From Rana temporaria (lineage: Eukaryota > Chordata > Amphibia > Anura > Ranidae), in NCBI RefSeq assembly GCF_905171775.1, contig NC_053497.1, positions 108,230,157-108,294,156 on the forward strand: a stretch of 64,000 bases of DNA, written 5' to 3'. The notes beneath the pieces were generated by a model. It was not told the DNA's origin, searched no databases, and was given only the letters and a program-made list of their open reading frames with translations. Below are positions 35,096 to 46,753 of this stretch, in pieces (the stretch's first letter is position 1; each line of letters opens with the position of its first letter). A program made the translations under genes and the position numbers.

Positions 35096-36164
35096 GGGCA
35101 GTGCCCATATGAGGATGGAGAGGAGTGCTCACCTGAAACATGATAGAGGCATGTACTTCCACACAGGTATGACATTGAGGCGGCACGCTCCATAGAAGCG
35201 GCACTTCTCCTCACAGACATTGAGTTCTTGTAAGTCATGGTACAGTTCTCTAGCTTCATACACTGTACCGCATGGATAACATGACTGGTGTACTACTAGT
35301 GTCTTTGCTACTTAAACCAATAACAAACCCCAAAATCTCTTAACCCTCTATATAAACCACGCAACACCTTCTGGATTAAATGGCCACTAAGGGCCCCTTT
35401 ATTTAATACCAAAGGGTAAATATTAAAATAACTTTAATAAAATACCATTTATAAATATATATATCTTTATAAAACTTCATATATATATTTACCAAAAATA
35501 GAATAAATTAACCCAAACACAACAATTATACAAAACTGCTGTAAATGAGGGGTTCCTGAGAGAAGGGAAAGAAAAAGTGCTAGGTAATCGGCTGTACTCC
35601 ATCAGGAAGCATCCTGGCCTCTAGCCGTGCTCCAATCAGCTCACGAGACAATGACTTCCTCCTTCATTTCACTCTTCAGCACGATTGACCAATAGCCCCC
35701 ACCTAACCAGATAGGGAAGGTGCCCATCCCATGACAGGCCCCAACTCCTACCAACCATCTCAGGTATATACATCCCATATATATATATACCAACCACCAC
35801 CCAACCCTCAGGAACCCCAGACCAATGCCAACGTCCACCTGAAACACAAAAATAACATTAAAAACAAATACCCATACCAGACACTTCCACAGGGAGGGAG
35901 GGAAAAAACAGTCTGTGTGTTACCTCTACCATGAATAGGGCCGGAATGACCAGCCCCGCCCACCCACTACTTTTAACAAACCCTCCTCGTGCTAGGTAAC
36001 CCCACTCCTAAGACCTCACTTCCCTATCCTGTGTGCGCACCGAACAGTGTTCCCCCAGTCATGTGGCCCCTCCGCCTGGGTTCCCCTTACTATGGGGCTT
36101 TCTGTTTCTCAATTCACTTCTCTCTTCCGTGTAGTATTTCTACAAGCTTGGCTTGCATATATAC
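35096..36164. other. No gene recognised
   Basis: About 1.07 kb of unassigned sequence with a short TATATA stretch near 35778. Frames are short and overlap antiparallel. Confidence 0.45.
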
Positions 36165-36450
36165 GGTCACACAAAAGTTTGCTGAACTTTCGTCCGTCAA
36201 GAACGCGCTGACGTATAACACTACGACAAGCCAAGAAAATTAAGTTCAATGCTTTCGAGCAGGCGTTGAATTTTGCACATCGGAATTGCCACAGACGATC
36301 GGATTTTTTCTGTTTGAAAATTTGAGAACCAGCACTCAATCTTTTGCTGGCGGAAATTCTGACAGCAAAAGTCCAATGGTGCATACACACGGTTGGAATT
36401 TCCGTTCAAAAGCTCACATTGGACTTTTGCTGGTGGAATTTCTTGTCATT
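36165..36450. mobile_element. Fragment of a word-rich MITE
   Basis: GGTGCATACACACGGTTGG, the word CAAAAGT with its complement ACTTTTG, and a core AAGTTCAATGCTTTCGAGCA match the other palindromic MITEs; the outer ends are not clear. Confidence 0.45.
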
Positions 36451-36706
36451 AAACTTGATTCCCAGGATGCTTAACTCCATACAAAGCCTTAGTGTTTTTT
36501 CTCCCTTGAGTCCTCAGTCTTTTTTTTCAAATGAGTCCTCACTCTATCTTCCATGATGTACAGCCTGTGTCCCTAGGATGCCCTGTGCTGCGAGCCGAAC
36601 CCAGATTGGGGAACTGAACTGCTAGGGAAGGAAGATAAGCACACAAGCTCCTTCACTACTAAGGTCCTTCATCACCTATGCAAAGTAATCTCAGCTTCCT
36701 GACCAG
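36451..36706. other. Short unassigned stretch
   Basis: I see nothing that supports a gene. Confidence 0.4.
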
Positions 36707-36714
36707 CTGGCCGC

Positions 36715-37458
36715 CAGGGCTGTCTTTAATATTGATTGTACCCTAGGCAAAGATTTTCTTGGGCCCCCCACCCCATGCAATTCTGCTCTCCCCCAGCTCT
36801 GAGCCATACAATAAATAGCAGCTAGACTCAAAAGCAGTTTACTAAATCAGATTAGGCAGCGATTGGTTGCCAGAGGTTAGAGTGCATCATTACCACTCAC
36901 TGACTGGTTGCAAGAGGTTACAACACACATTATGGTTCACTTATTATTTGCTAGAGGTTACAGCCCATGACTTGATTGGTTGCTAGAGAACCCTTGTCTT
37001 GAAAAAGGGTTCCACCTTCAATTTGCTTACCTTTGCAGAACAGGCTAATGTTAGGCTTAATGACCACAGTTGTAGGCAGGACTTTAAAGCATGCATACCT
37101 CCCCAGTGGGCAGCATGATATACATATGAATGCCGTCTCTATTTACATATCAATGACACTGGTCTCCGGCTATTTACATATTAATGCCACTGCTATTTAC
37201 AGATCAATGCATCAATTAACATGTGAACACATGGTCTGCAGGGGAGTCATCTGTACATGGTAATAGTGCAGAGTTGGGCAGTATTAGTAACAGAACTTCA
37301 CACTAATATTTTGGGACACAGCAGGGGACAAAAACGTCACGGGACAAGGGAATTCAAACTGGAATAAGTGGCCAATATGAAGCAGCTGCTTTGGGCCCCA
37401 CAACAATGATGGGGCCCAGGGCAGCTGCCACTTTTGCCCTGCCTTAAAAACGACCCTG
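36715..37458. mobile_element. 744-bp hAT-like element, duplication CTGGCCGC/CTGGCCTC
   Basis: Ends CAGGGCTGTCTTTAAT and TTAAAAACGACCCTG are inverted repeats with a few differences. Flanks at 36707-36714 and 37459-37466 agree at seven of eight bases. No transposase frame. The subterminal phrases GGGCCCCCC and GGGGCCCAGGGCAG are also symmetric. Confidence 0.7.
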
Positions 37459-37588
37459 CTGGCCTCTATATTCATATTGATACTAGAACTGTAGTCCTGG
37501 CAATATAGCCTCTGCTGGTTAGCTTGACCACACATTAGACCTTTGTATTGCCTCTCATCTTGTAGTGTCTTGTTCCCATGTGTGAACC

Positions 37589-37658
<70 letters not shown>
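37589..37658. repeat. AT microsatellite
   Basis: About 70 bases of TA repeats shortly upstream of the Tc1-like element. Confidence 0.95.
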
Positions 37659-37660
<2 letters not shown>

Positions 37661-37720
37661 CAATACGCCTTGCATGCATTCCTTTAGTATGTGGCCTTAA
37701 GTAACTTCAGACCAAGCATA

Positions 37721-39283
37721 CAGGGAGTGCAGAATTATTAGGCAAATGAGTATTTTGACCACATCATCCTCTTTATGCATGTTGTCTTACTCCAAGCTGT
37801 ATAGGCTCGAAAGCCTACTACCAATTAAGCATATTAGGTGATGTGCATCTCTGTAATGAGAAGGTGTGTGGTCTAATGACATCAACACCCTATATCAGGT
37901 GTGCATAATTATTAGTCAACTTCCTTTCCTTTGGCAAAATGGGTCAAAAGAAGGACTTGACAGGCTCAGAAAAGTCAAAAATAGTGAGATATCTTGCAGA
38001 GGGATGCAGCACTCTTAAAATTGCAAAGCTTCTGAAGCGTGATCATCGAACAATCAAGCGTTTCATTCAAAATAGTCAACAGGGTCGCAAGAAGCGTGTG
38101 GAAAAACCAAGGCGCAAAATAACTGCCCATGAACTGAGAAAAGTCAAGCGTGCAGCTGCCAAGATGCCACTTTCCACCAGTTTGGCCATATTTCAGAGCT
38201 GCAACATCACTGGAGTGCCCAAAAGCACAAGGTGTGCAATACCCAGAGACATGGCCAAGGTAAGAAAGGCTGAAAGACGACCACCACTGAACAAGACACA
38301 CAAGCTGAAACGTCAAGACTGGGCCAAGAAATATCTCAAGACTGATTTTTCTAAGGATTTATGGACTGATGAAATGAGAGTGAGTCTTGATGGGCCAGAT
38401 GGATGGGCCTGTGGCTGGATTGGTAAAGGGCAGAGAGCTCCAGTCCGACTCAGATGCCAGCAAGGTGGAGGTGGCGTACTGGTTTGGGCTGGTATCATCA
38501 AAGATGAGCTTGTGGGGCCTTTTCGGGTTGAGGATGGAGTCAAGCTCAACTCCCAGTCCTACTGCCAGTTTCTGGAAGACACCTTCTTCAAGCAGTGGTA
38601 CAGGAAGAAGTCTGCATCCTTCAAGAAAAACATGATTTTCATGCAGGACAATGCTCCAGCACACGCGTCCAAGTACTCCACAGCGTGGCTGGCAAGAAAG
38701 GGTATAAAAGAAGAAAAACTAATGACATGGCCTCCTTGTTCACCTGATCTGAACCCCATTGAGAACCTGTGGTCCATCATCAAATGTGAGATTTACAAGG
38801 AGGGAAAACAGTACACCTCTCTGAACAGTGTCTGGGAGGCTGTGGTTGCTGCTGCACGCAATGTTGATGGTGAACAGATCAAAACACTGACAGAATCCAT
38901 GGATGGCAGGCTTTTGAGTGTCCTTGCAAAGAAAGGTGGCTATATTGGTCACTGATTTGTTTTTGTTTTGTTTTTGAATGTCAGAAATGTATATTTGTGA
39001 ATGTTGAGATGTTATATTGGTTTCACTGGTAAAAATAAATAATTGAAATGGGTATATATTTTTTTTTTGTTAAATTGCCTAATAATTATGCACAGTAATA
39101 GTCACCTGCACACACAGATATCCCCCTAAAATAGCTAAAACTAAAAACAAACTAAAAACTACTTCCAAAAATATTCAGCTTTGATATTAATGAGTTTTTT
39201 GGGTTCATTGAGAACATGGTTGTTGTTCAATAATAAAATTAATCCTCAAAAATACAACTTGCCTAATAATTCTGCACTCCCTG
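37721..39283 (+). mobile_element. Complete Tc1-like transposon with DD37E transposase
   Basis: TA dinucleotides at 37719-37720 and 39284-39285 flank a 1563-bp element. The terminal 25 bases are identical inverted repeats beginning CAGGGAGTGC. A related motif, GTGCAGAATTATTAGGCAA (37727-37745), recurs as GTGCATAATTATTAGTCAA at 37901-37919 and, on the other strand, at 39075-39093 and 39259-39277. This is the IR/DR layout of paired transposase sites known from Sleeping Beauty. One intact transposase gene lies inside. Confidence 0.9.
37939..38955 (+). CDS. Tc1-like transposase, DD37E, intact 338-residue frame
   Basis: Nuclear DDE transposase that would excise and reinsert the element at TA sites. 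The N-terminal third has two helix-turn-helix regions (residues about 8-50 with LTGSEKSKIVRYLAEG and HRTIKRFIQN, then about 60-110), joined by a basic stretch GRKKRVEKPRRK. Catalytic residues are Asp144 in LWTDEMRVSL, Asp237 in IFMQDNAPAHASK and Glu275 in SPDLNPIENLW; 37 residues separate the last two, against 34 in classic Tc1. Length fits the family. The start follows TTTGGCAAA and gives the full DNA-binding domain. An AATAAA lies at 39034-39039 downstream. No stop or frameshift is seen. DD37E has been reported for the TRT lineage of vertebrates (from memory); placing this copy there is inference. Confidence 0.92.
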   Translation: MGQKKDLTGSEKSKIVRYLAEGCSTLKIAKLLKRDHRTIKRFIQNSQQGRKKRVEKPRRKITAHELRKVKRAAAKMPLSTSLAIFQSCNITGVPKSTRCAIPRDMAKVRKAERRPPLNKTHKLKRQDWAKKYLKTDFSKDLWTDEMRVSLDGPDGWACGWIGKGQRAPVRLRCQQGGGGVLVWAGIIKDELVGPFRVEDGVKLNSQSYCQFLEDTFFKQWYRKKSASFKKNMIFMQDNAPAHASKYSTAWLARKGIKEEKLMTWPPCSPDLNPIENLWSIIKCEIYKEGKQYTSLNSVWEAVVAAARNVDGEQIKTLTESMDGRLLSVLAKKGGYIGH

Positions 39284-39285
39284 TA

Positions 39286-40490
39286 TGTAACAATACAGTT
39301 CTTTACTGAACTTGTATAAATGTAACAGCAGGTCTTGGATAACTTATTTACATCACTGATTCTTAATATGTGCTTCCTTTGTGTCCTTTGGTGCCCATGC
39401 CTATTGAGAAACGTTTGGTTGTAGAGAAAGCCTCTAAAGTCCCTAAAGTGCTTTGATCAGTTGAACCCCAACAGAGTTCTTTTAAATGGGTAGTATCAAG
39501 CAAGGTGGCAATCACATACTCAGCACAGCTCCTGTTCTCTTCTCATACAAAGAGGGACCTGGAACAACCCAACTAGAGGCAGTTTCCTTTTTTATACTGT
39601 TTCCACAGCAGAGGGTGGTACCACCAGAAAGTCTGGGCAGCATAGTCAACCCTTAACTCTCAGAAGGCACCAGTGCAGCAGGGAAACATTAAAAACAGTA
39701 AAAAAAAAAAGGAAACACAGTTCAACAAAGGTTTGGAAGTTGATGTAAACCCTAATGGGATGATATATTATAAATAATAGGAATCGTGCTGATAATTCCT
39801 GCAGTCTCTTTGAAACTCAAATTCATGTCTACTTGCATACAGGATGATGATGGGTGCCTGGCGTTTTTTAGGGAGAATGACAACAGTGGATCATGTCTAA
39901 GTAATGTGTGTTAAAATGGCCACATAGCATCCCTATTGGAAGCCCATGTGACAGAATGACACTGCAAGAGCACAACTGACAGGCAGGGGCAGATTGTTGC
40001 CACTGCATAAGAAGAACCCTTTAACTACTCTGCATTCTGATATTATAAAGGTTCAGAGATTCCGAGAAGAAAAACTGAATTTTGCAATTTCCAAAGTTTA
40101 TTCTCCAAAAGTGTAATCTTGATAGCAAAATGTGTCCTGCATGCGACTGTTGGAACCATTACAAGGAAGCTGCTGTATTACTATCATACAGTGGGTTATT
40201 GCAGAGCTCTATTGAGTAGTTAGGCATTAAACAATCTCCAGTAAGAATTATGTAAATGCAATAACAATTTCACAGAACAGTTTGGAAGTTTTAATTCAGA
40301 CAACTTGTACCTTGATGGAATCTTTAGTGTCCCTCCTGCAGGTTGTTATACCTCAAAGCCGCTACAGACTGGGAAATTGCAATGTTCCACACAAACCTTG
40401 TAACAAAAGCAATCCTGTGTGAAGGAAAAGTAGAATATTATTTCCTAATTTAGACCTTTACCTCCCTGTCTTCCAGGGAGAGAAGATCAA
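39286..40490. other. No gene recognised
   Basis: About 1.2 kb of apparently low-copy DNA with no open frame of interest. Confidence 0.45.
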
Positions 40491-41181
40491 GGCCTGGATT
40501 CAGGTAACACTTACGCCGACGTATCTACAGATACGCCGCGTAAGTGTAAATGTGCGCCGTCGTATCCATGCGCCGTGCCCATAGAACTAGATACGCCTGA
40601 AAATAGGCTTCCCTCGGCCAACATAACTTTCCTACGCCGGCGTATCTTGGGCGCATATTTACGCTGGCCACTTCATTGCAAATATGCAAATGAGGGAGAT
40701 ACGGCGATTCACGAACGTCTGTGCGCCCGGCGCATAATATATACGCAGTTTGCGTAAGGCTTATGTCCAGCGTATAGTTAAGCCTCATAAAGCAGGTGTA
40801 AGTCATGTTAAGGTATGGACCGTCATATTTTACGTCGTTTACGTAGTAGTACGTGAATAGGGCTGGACGTAGGTTACGTTCACGTCGTAGGCATTGAGCC
40901 GTCGTATCTTAGGGAGTATATTCAACGTGATTCTGAGCATGCGCACTGGGATACGTCCACGGGATGGCGCATGCGCCGTTCGCTCGGCCCATCATTTGCA
41001 TGGGGTCATGCTTCATTTAAATGGATCACGCCCACTTCCACCTACTTTGAATTAGGCTGGCTTACGCCAAAGAATTTACGTTACGCTGGTGCAACGTTGG
41101 GAGCAAGTGCTTTGTGAATACTGTGCTTGTCTCTCTGTGTTACGTCGGCAGAAAGATGCGCCAATGTATCTGAATCCGGCC
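40491..41181. mobile_element. 691-bp Harbinger-type MITE
   Basis: Starts GGCCTGGATTCAGG followed by ACTTACGCCGACGTATCTAC and its palindromic partner; ends TATCTGAATCCGGCC. The interior core (ACGTAGTAGTACGTGAATAG, GGGCTGGACGTAGG) is the reverse of that at 23382-24103 and 58709-59368. The open frames at 40525-40806 and 40575-40757 lie antiparallel and are not genes. Confidence 0.6.
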
Positions 41182-41602
41182 CCAAATGTGCAATTAAGAA
41201 CATGAAACCCTCAAAAATTATGTATTCATGCCTCTCCTCCCCACCCCCAACAAATGTCATGTCAGCAGCTCAGTTTACTTAAAGTAGGAAAAGTTCCTGT
41301 TCCATTAAAAAAAGCAGAGCTTTTTTTACCTTGTTCAGGGCCACTCAAGTCTGCACATGCTGAAGAGCGGGAGTGAAGACACACAAGCCCTATTTGTCTA
41401 TGTTGGCAAAAATAGCAAATGTGGATTATTCTTTAGATAGTAATTATTAATTCCTATTCGTAAAAACAGAACCTCCTATCAGCCGACACTCAACTCTCTT
41501 TCCTTTAAAGTGGAACTTTGCCCAGAAAATTATGCCTTGCTAGATCACTTTAGGCAAAATAATCAAAAAAGTTCCTATACTGTTTAAAATCCAGCAATAC
41601 AC
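41182..41602. other. No gene recognised
   Basis: About 420 bases without a recognisable feature. Confidence 0.4.
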
Positions 41603-41918
41603 TGGGGGTTATTTACGAAAGGAAAATCCACTTTGCACTACAAGTACAAACTACAAGTGCAAAGTTCACTTGAAATTGCACTGAAAGTGCACTTGGAAGT
41701 TCAGTCGCTGTAGATCAGAGGGGGACATGCAAGGAAAACAAAAAACAGCATTTTACTTTGCACATAATTGGCTGATAAAATCAGCAGAGCTTCCCCTCAT
41801 TTCAGATCTACCCATCAGATTTACAGCGACTGCACTTCCAAGTGCACTTTCAGTGCAATTTCAAGTGCACTTTGCACTTGTAGTGCAAAGTGGATTTGCC
41901 TTTCTTAAATAACCCCCA
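41603..41918. mobile_element. 316-bp palindromic MITE with AAGTGCACTT words
   Basis: Ends TGGGGGTTATTTACGAAAGG and CTTTCTTAAATAACCCCCA. Arms of about 110 bases carry AAGTGCACTTTC-like words and pair with few differences. No coding sequence and no clear target duplication. Confidence 0.6.
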
Positions 41919-43803
41919 CTGTCTCAACCTGTTCTGCACATGCTCAGTTGCTTACCATTTTTAGGCACTGCTGAGTTTGTAGAGGCTGATCTGCTGAAAG
42001 CTTTAAAGCGTAATTAAATCCTCCTATCCTGAACTGCAACTGCCATGATGCTGCACATGCGATCAATTAGGACACCAACCATTTGATGGTTTGACAGTTT
42101 GGTTGAGGACACAATCAAATCAAACAGTTTTTTGGAACTGGTAAATCGATGGGTTTAGTTCCGCTTTATGATTTAAAGCTGGGGCTTTGGGCTTCAGCAA
42201 AATGGCAGCCTCCAGCAAGAAGAAACATGAACACTGCTGGAGGCAATTTACAGCACACACTAATTTTGGTGACATACTTATTAATGGAGAATGTATGTTC
42301 CTTGCTTATCAAGTTGCTATGGGTAAAGTTCCACTTTAAGAATTTTCCTTTTCTCTCAGCACTTCCATTTAATGATGTCATAGTCTGCAGGAGCAAGGAA
42401 TAAGGTTAGAAAAGGTCCTTTTTACTGGTGTTTAGGCGTAAGTGGGCATTTAACCCTTTTAGTGTGGGGGGAGCTTCACTGCAAGGAATTGTATTCCCCT
42501 GTGTTTTAGCTTAAGTCCTAATGCACACAGAAGGTGAAAAGCTGAAAATATGCCCAGCAAAAAATTCTGGGGTGTTTTCCTGCAGAGCCACAGGTGCTTC
42601 GTAGAGCTTGCACAATAATTGCATGGTTGCATGCATCTGTACTCTTGTAAACACCATTGCTTCTGAACATTGACGTTTACATGTGTATGCACATAAAATG
42701 TATTCCTGAATCCAGAAGTTCAGCATTCAGGAAATACAGTATGTCATATGTGCATACACTGGCCATATTTTAGCCTCCCACATGCCTTAAGTAAAGCGCA
42801 AGCAGAATCCCAGTTTTAAAAATTTGATTGTGTACATTTCAAATGTATAATCTAATAATAATAAATTTCAAAAAGCCCAAAAATGTATCTGTATTTCAAG
42901 AGATAACACATATCACGGTTGATTTTGCTGCAATTAAGGTGAGGGCGAGTCCAACCTGGTTCAATGTGCAGAGGGTTTGTCAAATCGTTTTTGATATTAA
43001 AAACCCAAGCTTAGCAGCACAAGAACACTTTAAAGTATAATATGCATATAATCCTTGAACCCCTAGCCATCTCTGAATTCCCAATTAATTCAAAATTATT
43101 CCAAGACTTCAGGTATGTGGTTGGTATAAATGTGCTAGCAACAGGACAGTAAAGGAAGCACTTGATAAGGCAGCAAATAGAAAGAGACAAAGCAGGTTTT
43201 GTGTTGTAATATAAAGTAGAGTGTTGTCAGGTCACCTGAGTCCAGGTGACAGATGCACCCCTGTTGAGGTTAGGCGTGCACTGCTAGGTAGTGGACCCTA
43301 CAGCTGACTGCTGCGGATGGAGCTCTAGGTGATTCAGGAGAGCAGGTATTCTGGAGCACCAACACGGATCACACTGGGAGCTAGAGCATGAGATTTCCCA
43401 GGGTGCAGAATATAAGAGTCAGCGGGTGTTCACTAGAGGCCCTTAGTGGTGGGGATGGATTTAACTGCAGTCTGGATCCAGGTCGCAACCCCCAGGGCCT
43501 CCCAAATCACGCTCACGGTAGAGTACAGGAATGTAGAGAGGAAGCAGAAGACTGCGACAACAAAGGATGGTCAGGAGATAGCCAAAGGTCAAGGAACACA
43601 CCAAGGTCGGGATTTGAAGCAGACAAGGACAGTCAAGAACAAGCCAAGATCGGTAACTAGAATCAGATGTAGAACAAACAGCAAGGAGCACATGGAAGCC
43701 AAACACACAATGTGGATCAGCAGGACTGGCTTGCAGTGCACAGGTTAATATAGTGTTCCCTGATAGGGCCTGGGGTGGAGCCATGCTTTGAGGATAGATT
43801 ACT
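41919..43803. other. No gene recognised; possible old repeat at 43200-43790
   Basis: About 1.9 kb. The last 600 bases (from AGTGTTGTCAGGTCACC) are purine-rich with phrases AGGTCAAGGAACACACC and CAAGAACAAGCCAAGATCG that recall interspersed frog repeats, but I cannot set its ends or class. Overlapping frames near 43388-43784 occur on both strands. Confidence 0.4.
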
Positions 43804-43805
43804 TA

Positions 43806-44161
43806 CAGTGGGGATCGAAAGTTTGGGCATCCCAGGTAAAAATTTGTATTAATGTGCATAACGAAGCCAAGGAAAGATGGAAAAATATCCAAAAGGCATC
43901 AAATTACAGATTTGAATTTATAGCAGTGCATGCTATAAATTCTGCAGGGTGCCCAAACTTTTGCAGATGCCATTTTTTTGTTTTCTGTAATTTTGAAAGT
44001 GTAAATGATGGAAATAAAATCTAACTTTTTTTTTTACATATTATAAGAATGTCTAATCTGTAATTTGATGCCTTTTGGAGATTTTTCCATCTTTCCTTGG
44101 CTTCGTTATGCACATTAATACAAATTTTTACCTGGGGTGCCCAAACTTTCGATCCCCACTG
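43806..44161. mobile_element. 356-bp Tc1-type MITE
   Basis: TA at 43804-43805 and 44162-44163. Ends CAGTGGGGATCGAAAGTTTG and CAAACTTTCGATCCCCACTG are inverted repeats, and arms of over 100 bases pair (GAAGCCAAGGAAAGATGG with CCATCTTTCCTTGGCTTC). A second GTGCCCAAACTTTTGC motif lies inside at about 43950, like an IR/DR site. No transposase. Confidence 0.8.
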
Positions 44162-44163
44162 TA

Positions 44164-44355
44164 AGCAACTAGGCGAAGGGTGGCTGGTCTCTCAAACTAA
44201 ACACATGGAGAGGTAAGCTGACAGACAAACATTACAGGAACCTAAATAATTCATAAATCCTGGCAATTTAGGAATCCAGGGGCCTTCTAGAATTCAGTTT
44301 ATTCAGGAGCTGAGATCATTCAGAAATTTGGGTAATTTCAGGCACTTTCGGATTA
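44164..44355. other. Short unassigned stretch
   Basis: About 190 bases with loosely repeated ATTCAGG and TTTAGGAATCC phrases; no gene. Confidence 0.4.
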
Positions 44356-44363
44356 CTGGCAAT

Positions 44364-46123
44364 TAGGGATGAGCTTCGAGTTTGAGTCATTTTCGGCGGA
44401 CAGCGAACAATTTGTGGTGTTCACGGCAAATTCGAAAGCCACGGAACACCCTGTAAAAGTCTATGGGAGAAATCTAAAGTGCTACTTTTAAAGGCTAATA
44501 TGCAAGTTATTGTCCTAAAAAGTGTTTGGGGACCTGGTTCCTGCCCCAGGGGACATGTATCAGTGCAAAAAAAAACAAAAAAACGGCCGTTTTTTCGGGA
44601 GCAGTGATTTTAATAATACTTAAAACAGTGAAACGATAAAAGTGAAATATTCCTTTAAATGTTGTACCTAGGGGGATGCATAGTATGCCTGTGAAGTAGC
44701 GCTTGTTTCCAGTGCTTAGAACTGTCTCTGCACAAAGTGTCATTTCTGAAGGAAAAAAAGTCATTTAAAATCACTCGCGGCTATAATGAATTGTCAGCTT
44801 TTAAGGGAAACTTCACCCCAAATATAAAAAAAATGGTGTGGAGTTCCCCCCAAAATTCACACCAGACCCTTTATCCGAGCACGCAACCTGCCAGGCCACA
44901 GCAAAAGAGGGGGGGGGGCAAGAGAGCGCCTCCCCCTCCTGAACCGTACCAGGCCACATGCCCTCAACATTGGGAGGATACTTTGGATGTCTGTGACCCC
45001 TCAAAGCACCATGTGCCCATGTTGATGGGGACAAGGGCGTGCTCGGATAAAGGGTCTGGTGTGGATTTTTGGGGGAACTCCACGCCATTTTTTTATTTGG
45101 GGTGGAGTTCCCCTTAAAATCCATACCAGATCTGAAGGGTCTGGAATGGATATTTGGGGGGAACCCCACGTCATTTCTTTTTAAATTTGACGCGGAGTTC
45201 CCCTCAATATCCATACCAGACCTGAAGGGCCTGGTAATTGAATTTGGGGGGACCCCCACGCTTTTTTTTTATTTATTTTTTATGAATGACTTTTCTCTGT
45301 ATTGCCGGGTGCTGACAATTCATTAAAGCCGCGAGTGATTTTAAATGACTTTTTACCTTAAGAAATTACACTTTGTGCAGGGACAGTTCTAAGCACAGGA
45401 AACAAGTGCTACTTCACAGGCATACTATGTACGAAATTGAAAGGAATATTTCACTTTTATTGTTTCACTTTAATGCCCTGTACACACGATCGGTTCGTCT
45501 GATGAAAACAAACCAATGGATTTTTTCATCAGATATCCGATGAAGCTGACTTTTATCAGTCTTGCCTACACACCATCGGTTAAAAATCCGATCGTGTCCA
45601 ACGCGGTGACATAAAACACAACGACGTGCAGAGAAAAATGAAGTTCAATGCTTCCGAGAACGCGTCGACTTGATTCTGAGCATGCATGGATTTTTGACCG
45701 ATGGATTTCCCCACAGACGATCGTTTTTTTAACCATACGAAAATGTTAAAACAGGTTCTATTTTTTTTTCACCAATGGGAAAAAAACTGATGGGGCCCAC
45801 ACACGATCGGTTCGTCCGATTAAAACGGTCCGTTTTCATCAGACGAACCGATTGTGTGTACAGGGCATAAGCATTATTAAAATCACTGCTCCCGAAAAAA
45901 ACTGACAGTTTTAAAACTTTCTTTTGCATTGATACATGTCCCCTGGGGCAGGACCCAGGTCCCCAAACACTTTTTAGGACAATAACTTGCATATTAGCCT
46001 TTAAAATTAGCACTTTCGATTTCAAATCCCATAGACTTTAATGGGGTTCAAAAGTTCACACAAAGTTTTGGTCTGTTCGCATGTTCTGGTGCGAACCGAA
46101 CGGGGGTGTTCGGCTCATCCCTA
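44364..46123. mobile_element. 1.76-kb palindromic hAT-like element, duplication CTGGCAAT
   Basis: TAGGGATGAGC opens and GCTCATCCCTA closes the element; CTGGCAAT is present at 44356-44363 and 46124-46131. The arms pair over hundreds of bases, for example GCAAGTTATTGTCCTAAAAA near 44500 with its complement near 45960, and AAAATCACTCGCGGC near 44768 with GCCGCGAGTGATTTT near 45328. The centre (44810-45290) carries GGGGTTCCCC-type repeats. The right arm is interrupted by a MITE at 45474-45867. No transposase frame. Confidence 0.8.
45474..45867. mobile_element. 394-bp word-rich MITE nested in the right arm, duplication TAA
   Basis: Ends TGCCCTGTACACACGATCGG and ACCGATTGTGTGTACAGGGCA; TAA at 45471-45473 and 45868-45870. 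The arm sequence resumes after it, so the insertion came after the palindrome formed. Confidence 0.75.
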
Positions 46124-46131
46124 CTGGCAAT

Positions 46132-46751
46132 AGTGATTTATTTATTTACTGTAGATGATTATTTGCAGGGCGGAGTCTGTCATGAAGATAAGAGCAATCG
46201 CTTTTCATAGGTAAAGAGTATATTTTTCTCTACAGATTTATACAACAGACTTAGAATGGGCACAGCAGTGGGGGATAGAGGTGGCAAAGGGAATTTCGCT
46301 TGAAAAAAGAGACCGTTGAGAACTGTGCCTGATGATGTGGAACACATCCTGTATGAGACAATCACAGATGGGGATGAATAAGAGAAGAGGAGATGGATAA
46401 TACAGATTATCAGCGTACACAAGGAGACTACGCTCACAGGCAGCCTACACACTGAACACAAAGTTATTATTCAAAAGCTTAACTGCGTTTTAGGGAGGCA
46501 ATGTCTAGACTTTGTTCTGCCCACGCACCTTCTAATCCATCCCAATGAGAAGAGCCTTACTGACACGAAGTCCTCTCTCCATCCTTTTGCAGGATGAAGA
46601 TGTTGAAGTAAAACCCATTAATTTTAGTTTAATCATTTTAATCCTGTTTAAATAACAAGCGAGCAACAATTATGACAGAGCTAGGAATAAAAAACTTACA
46701 TCAAGACTGTGTGTTGATACAGTCAGCTACGGAAATGTGTAAGCAAGGATG
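46132..46751. other. No gene recognised
   Basis: About 620 bases without a convincing gene. Overlapping frames at 46180-46461 on the minus strand have no known domain. Confidence 0.4.
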
Positions 46752-46753
46752 TA

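Noticed and set aside
38359..38664. Minus-strand frames inside the two Tc1 transposase genes
   Set aside because: Shadows of the plus-strand coding sequence; the transposase frames carry all catalytic motifs.
43388..43784. Antiparallel frames of about 90-107 codons
   Set aside because: Frames on both strands overlap and read as low-complexity repeat sequence.
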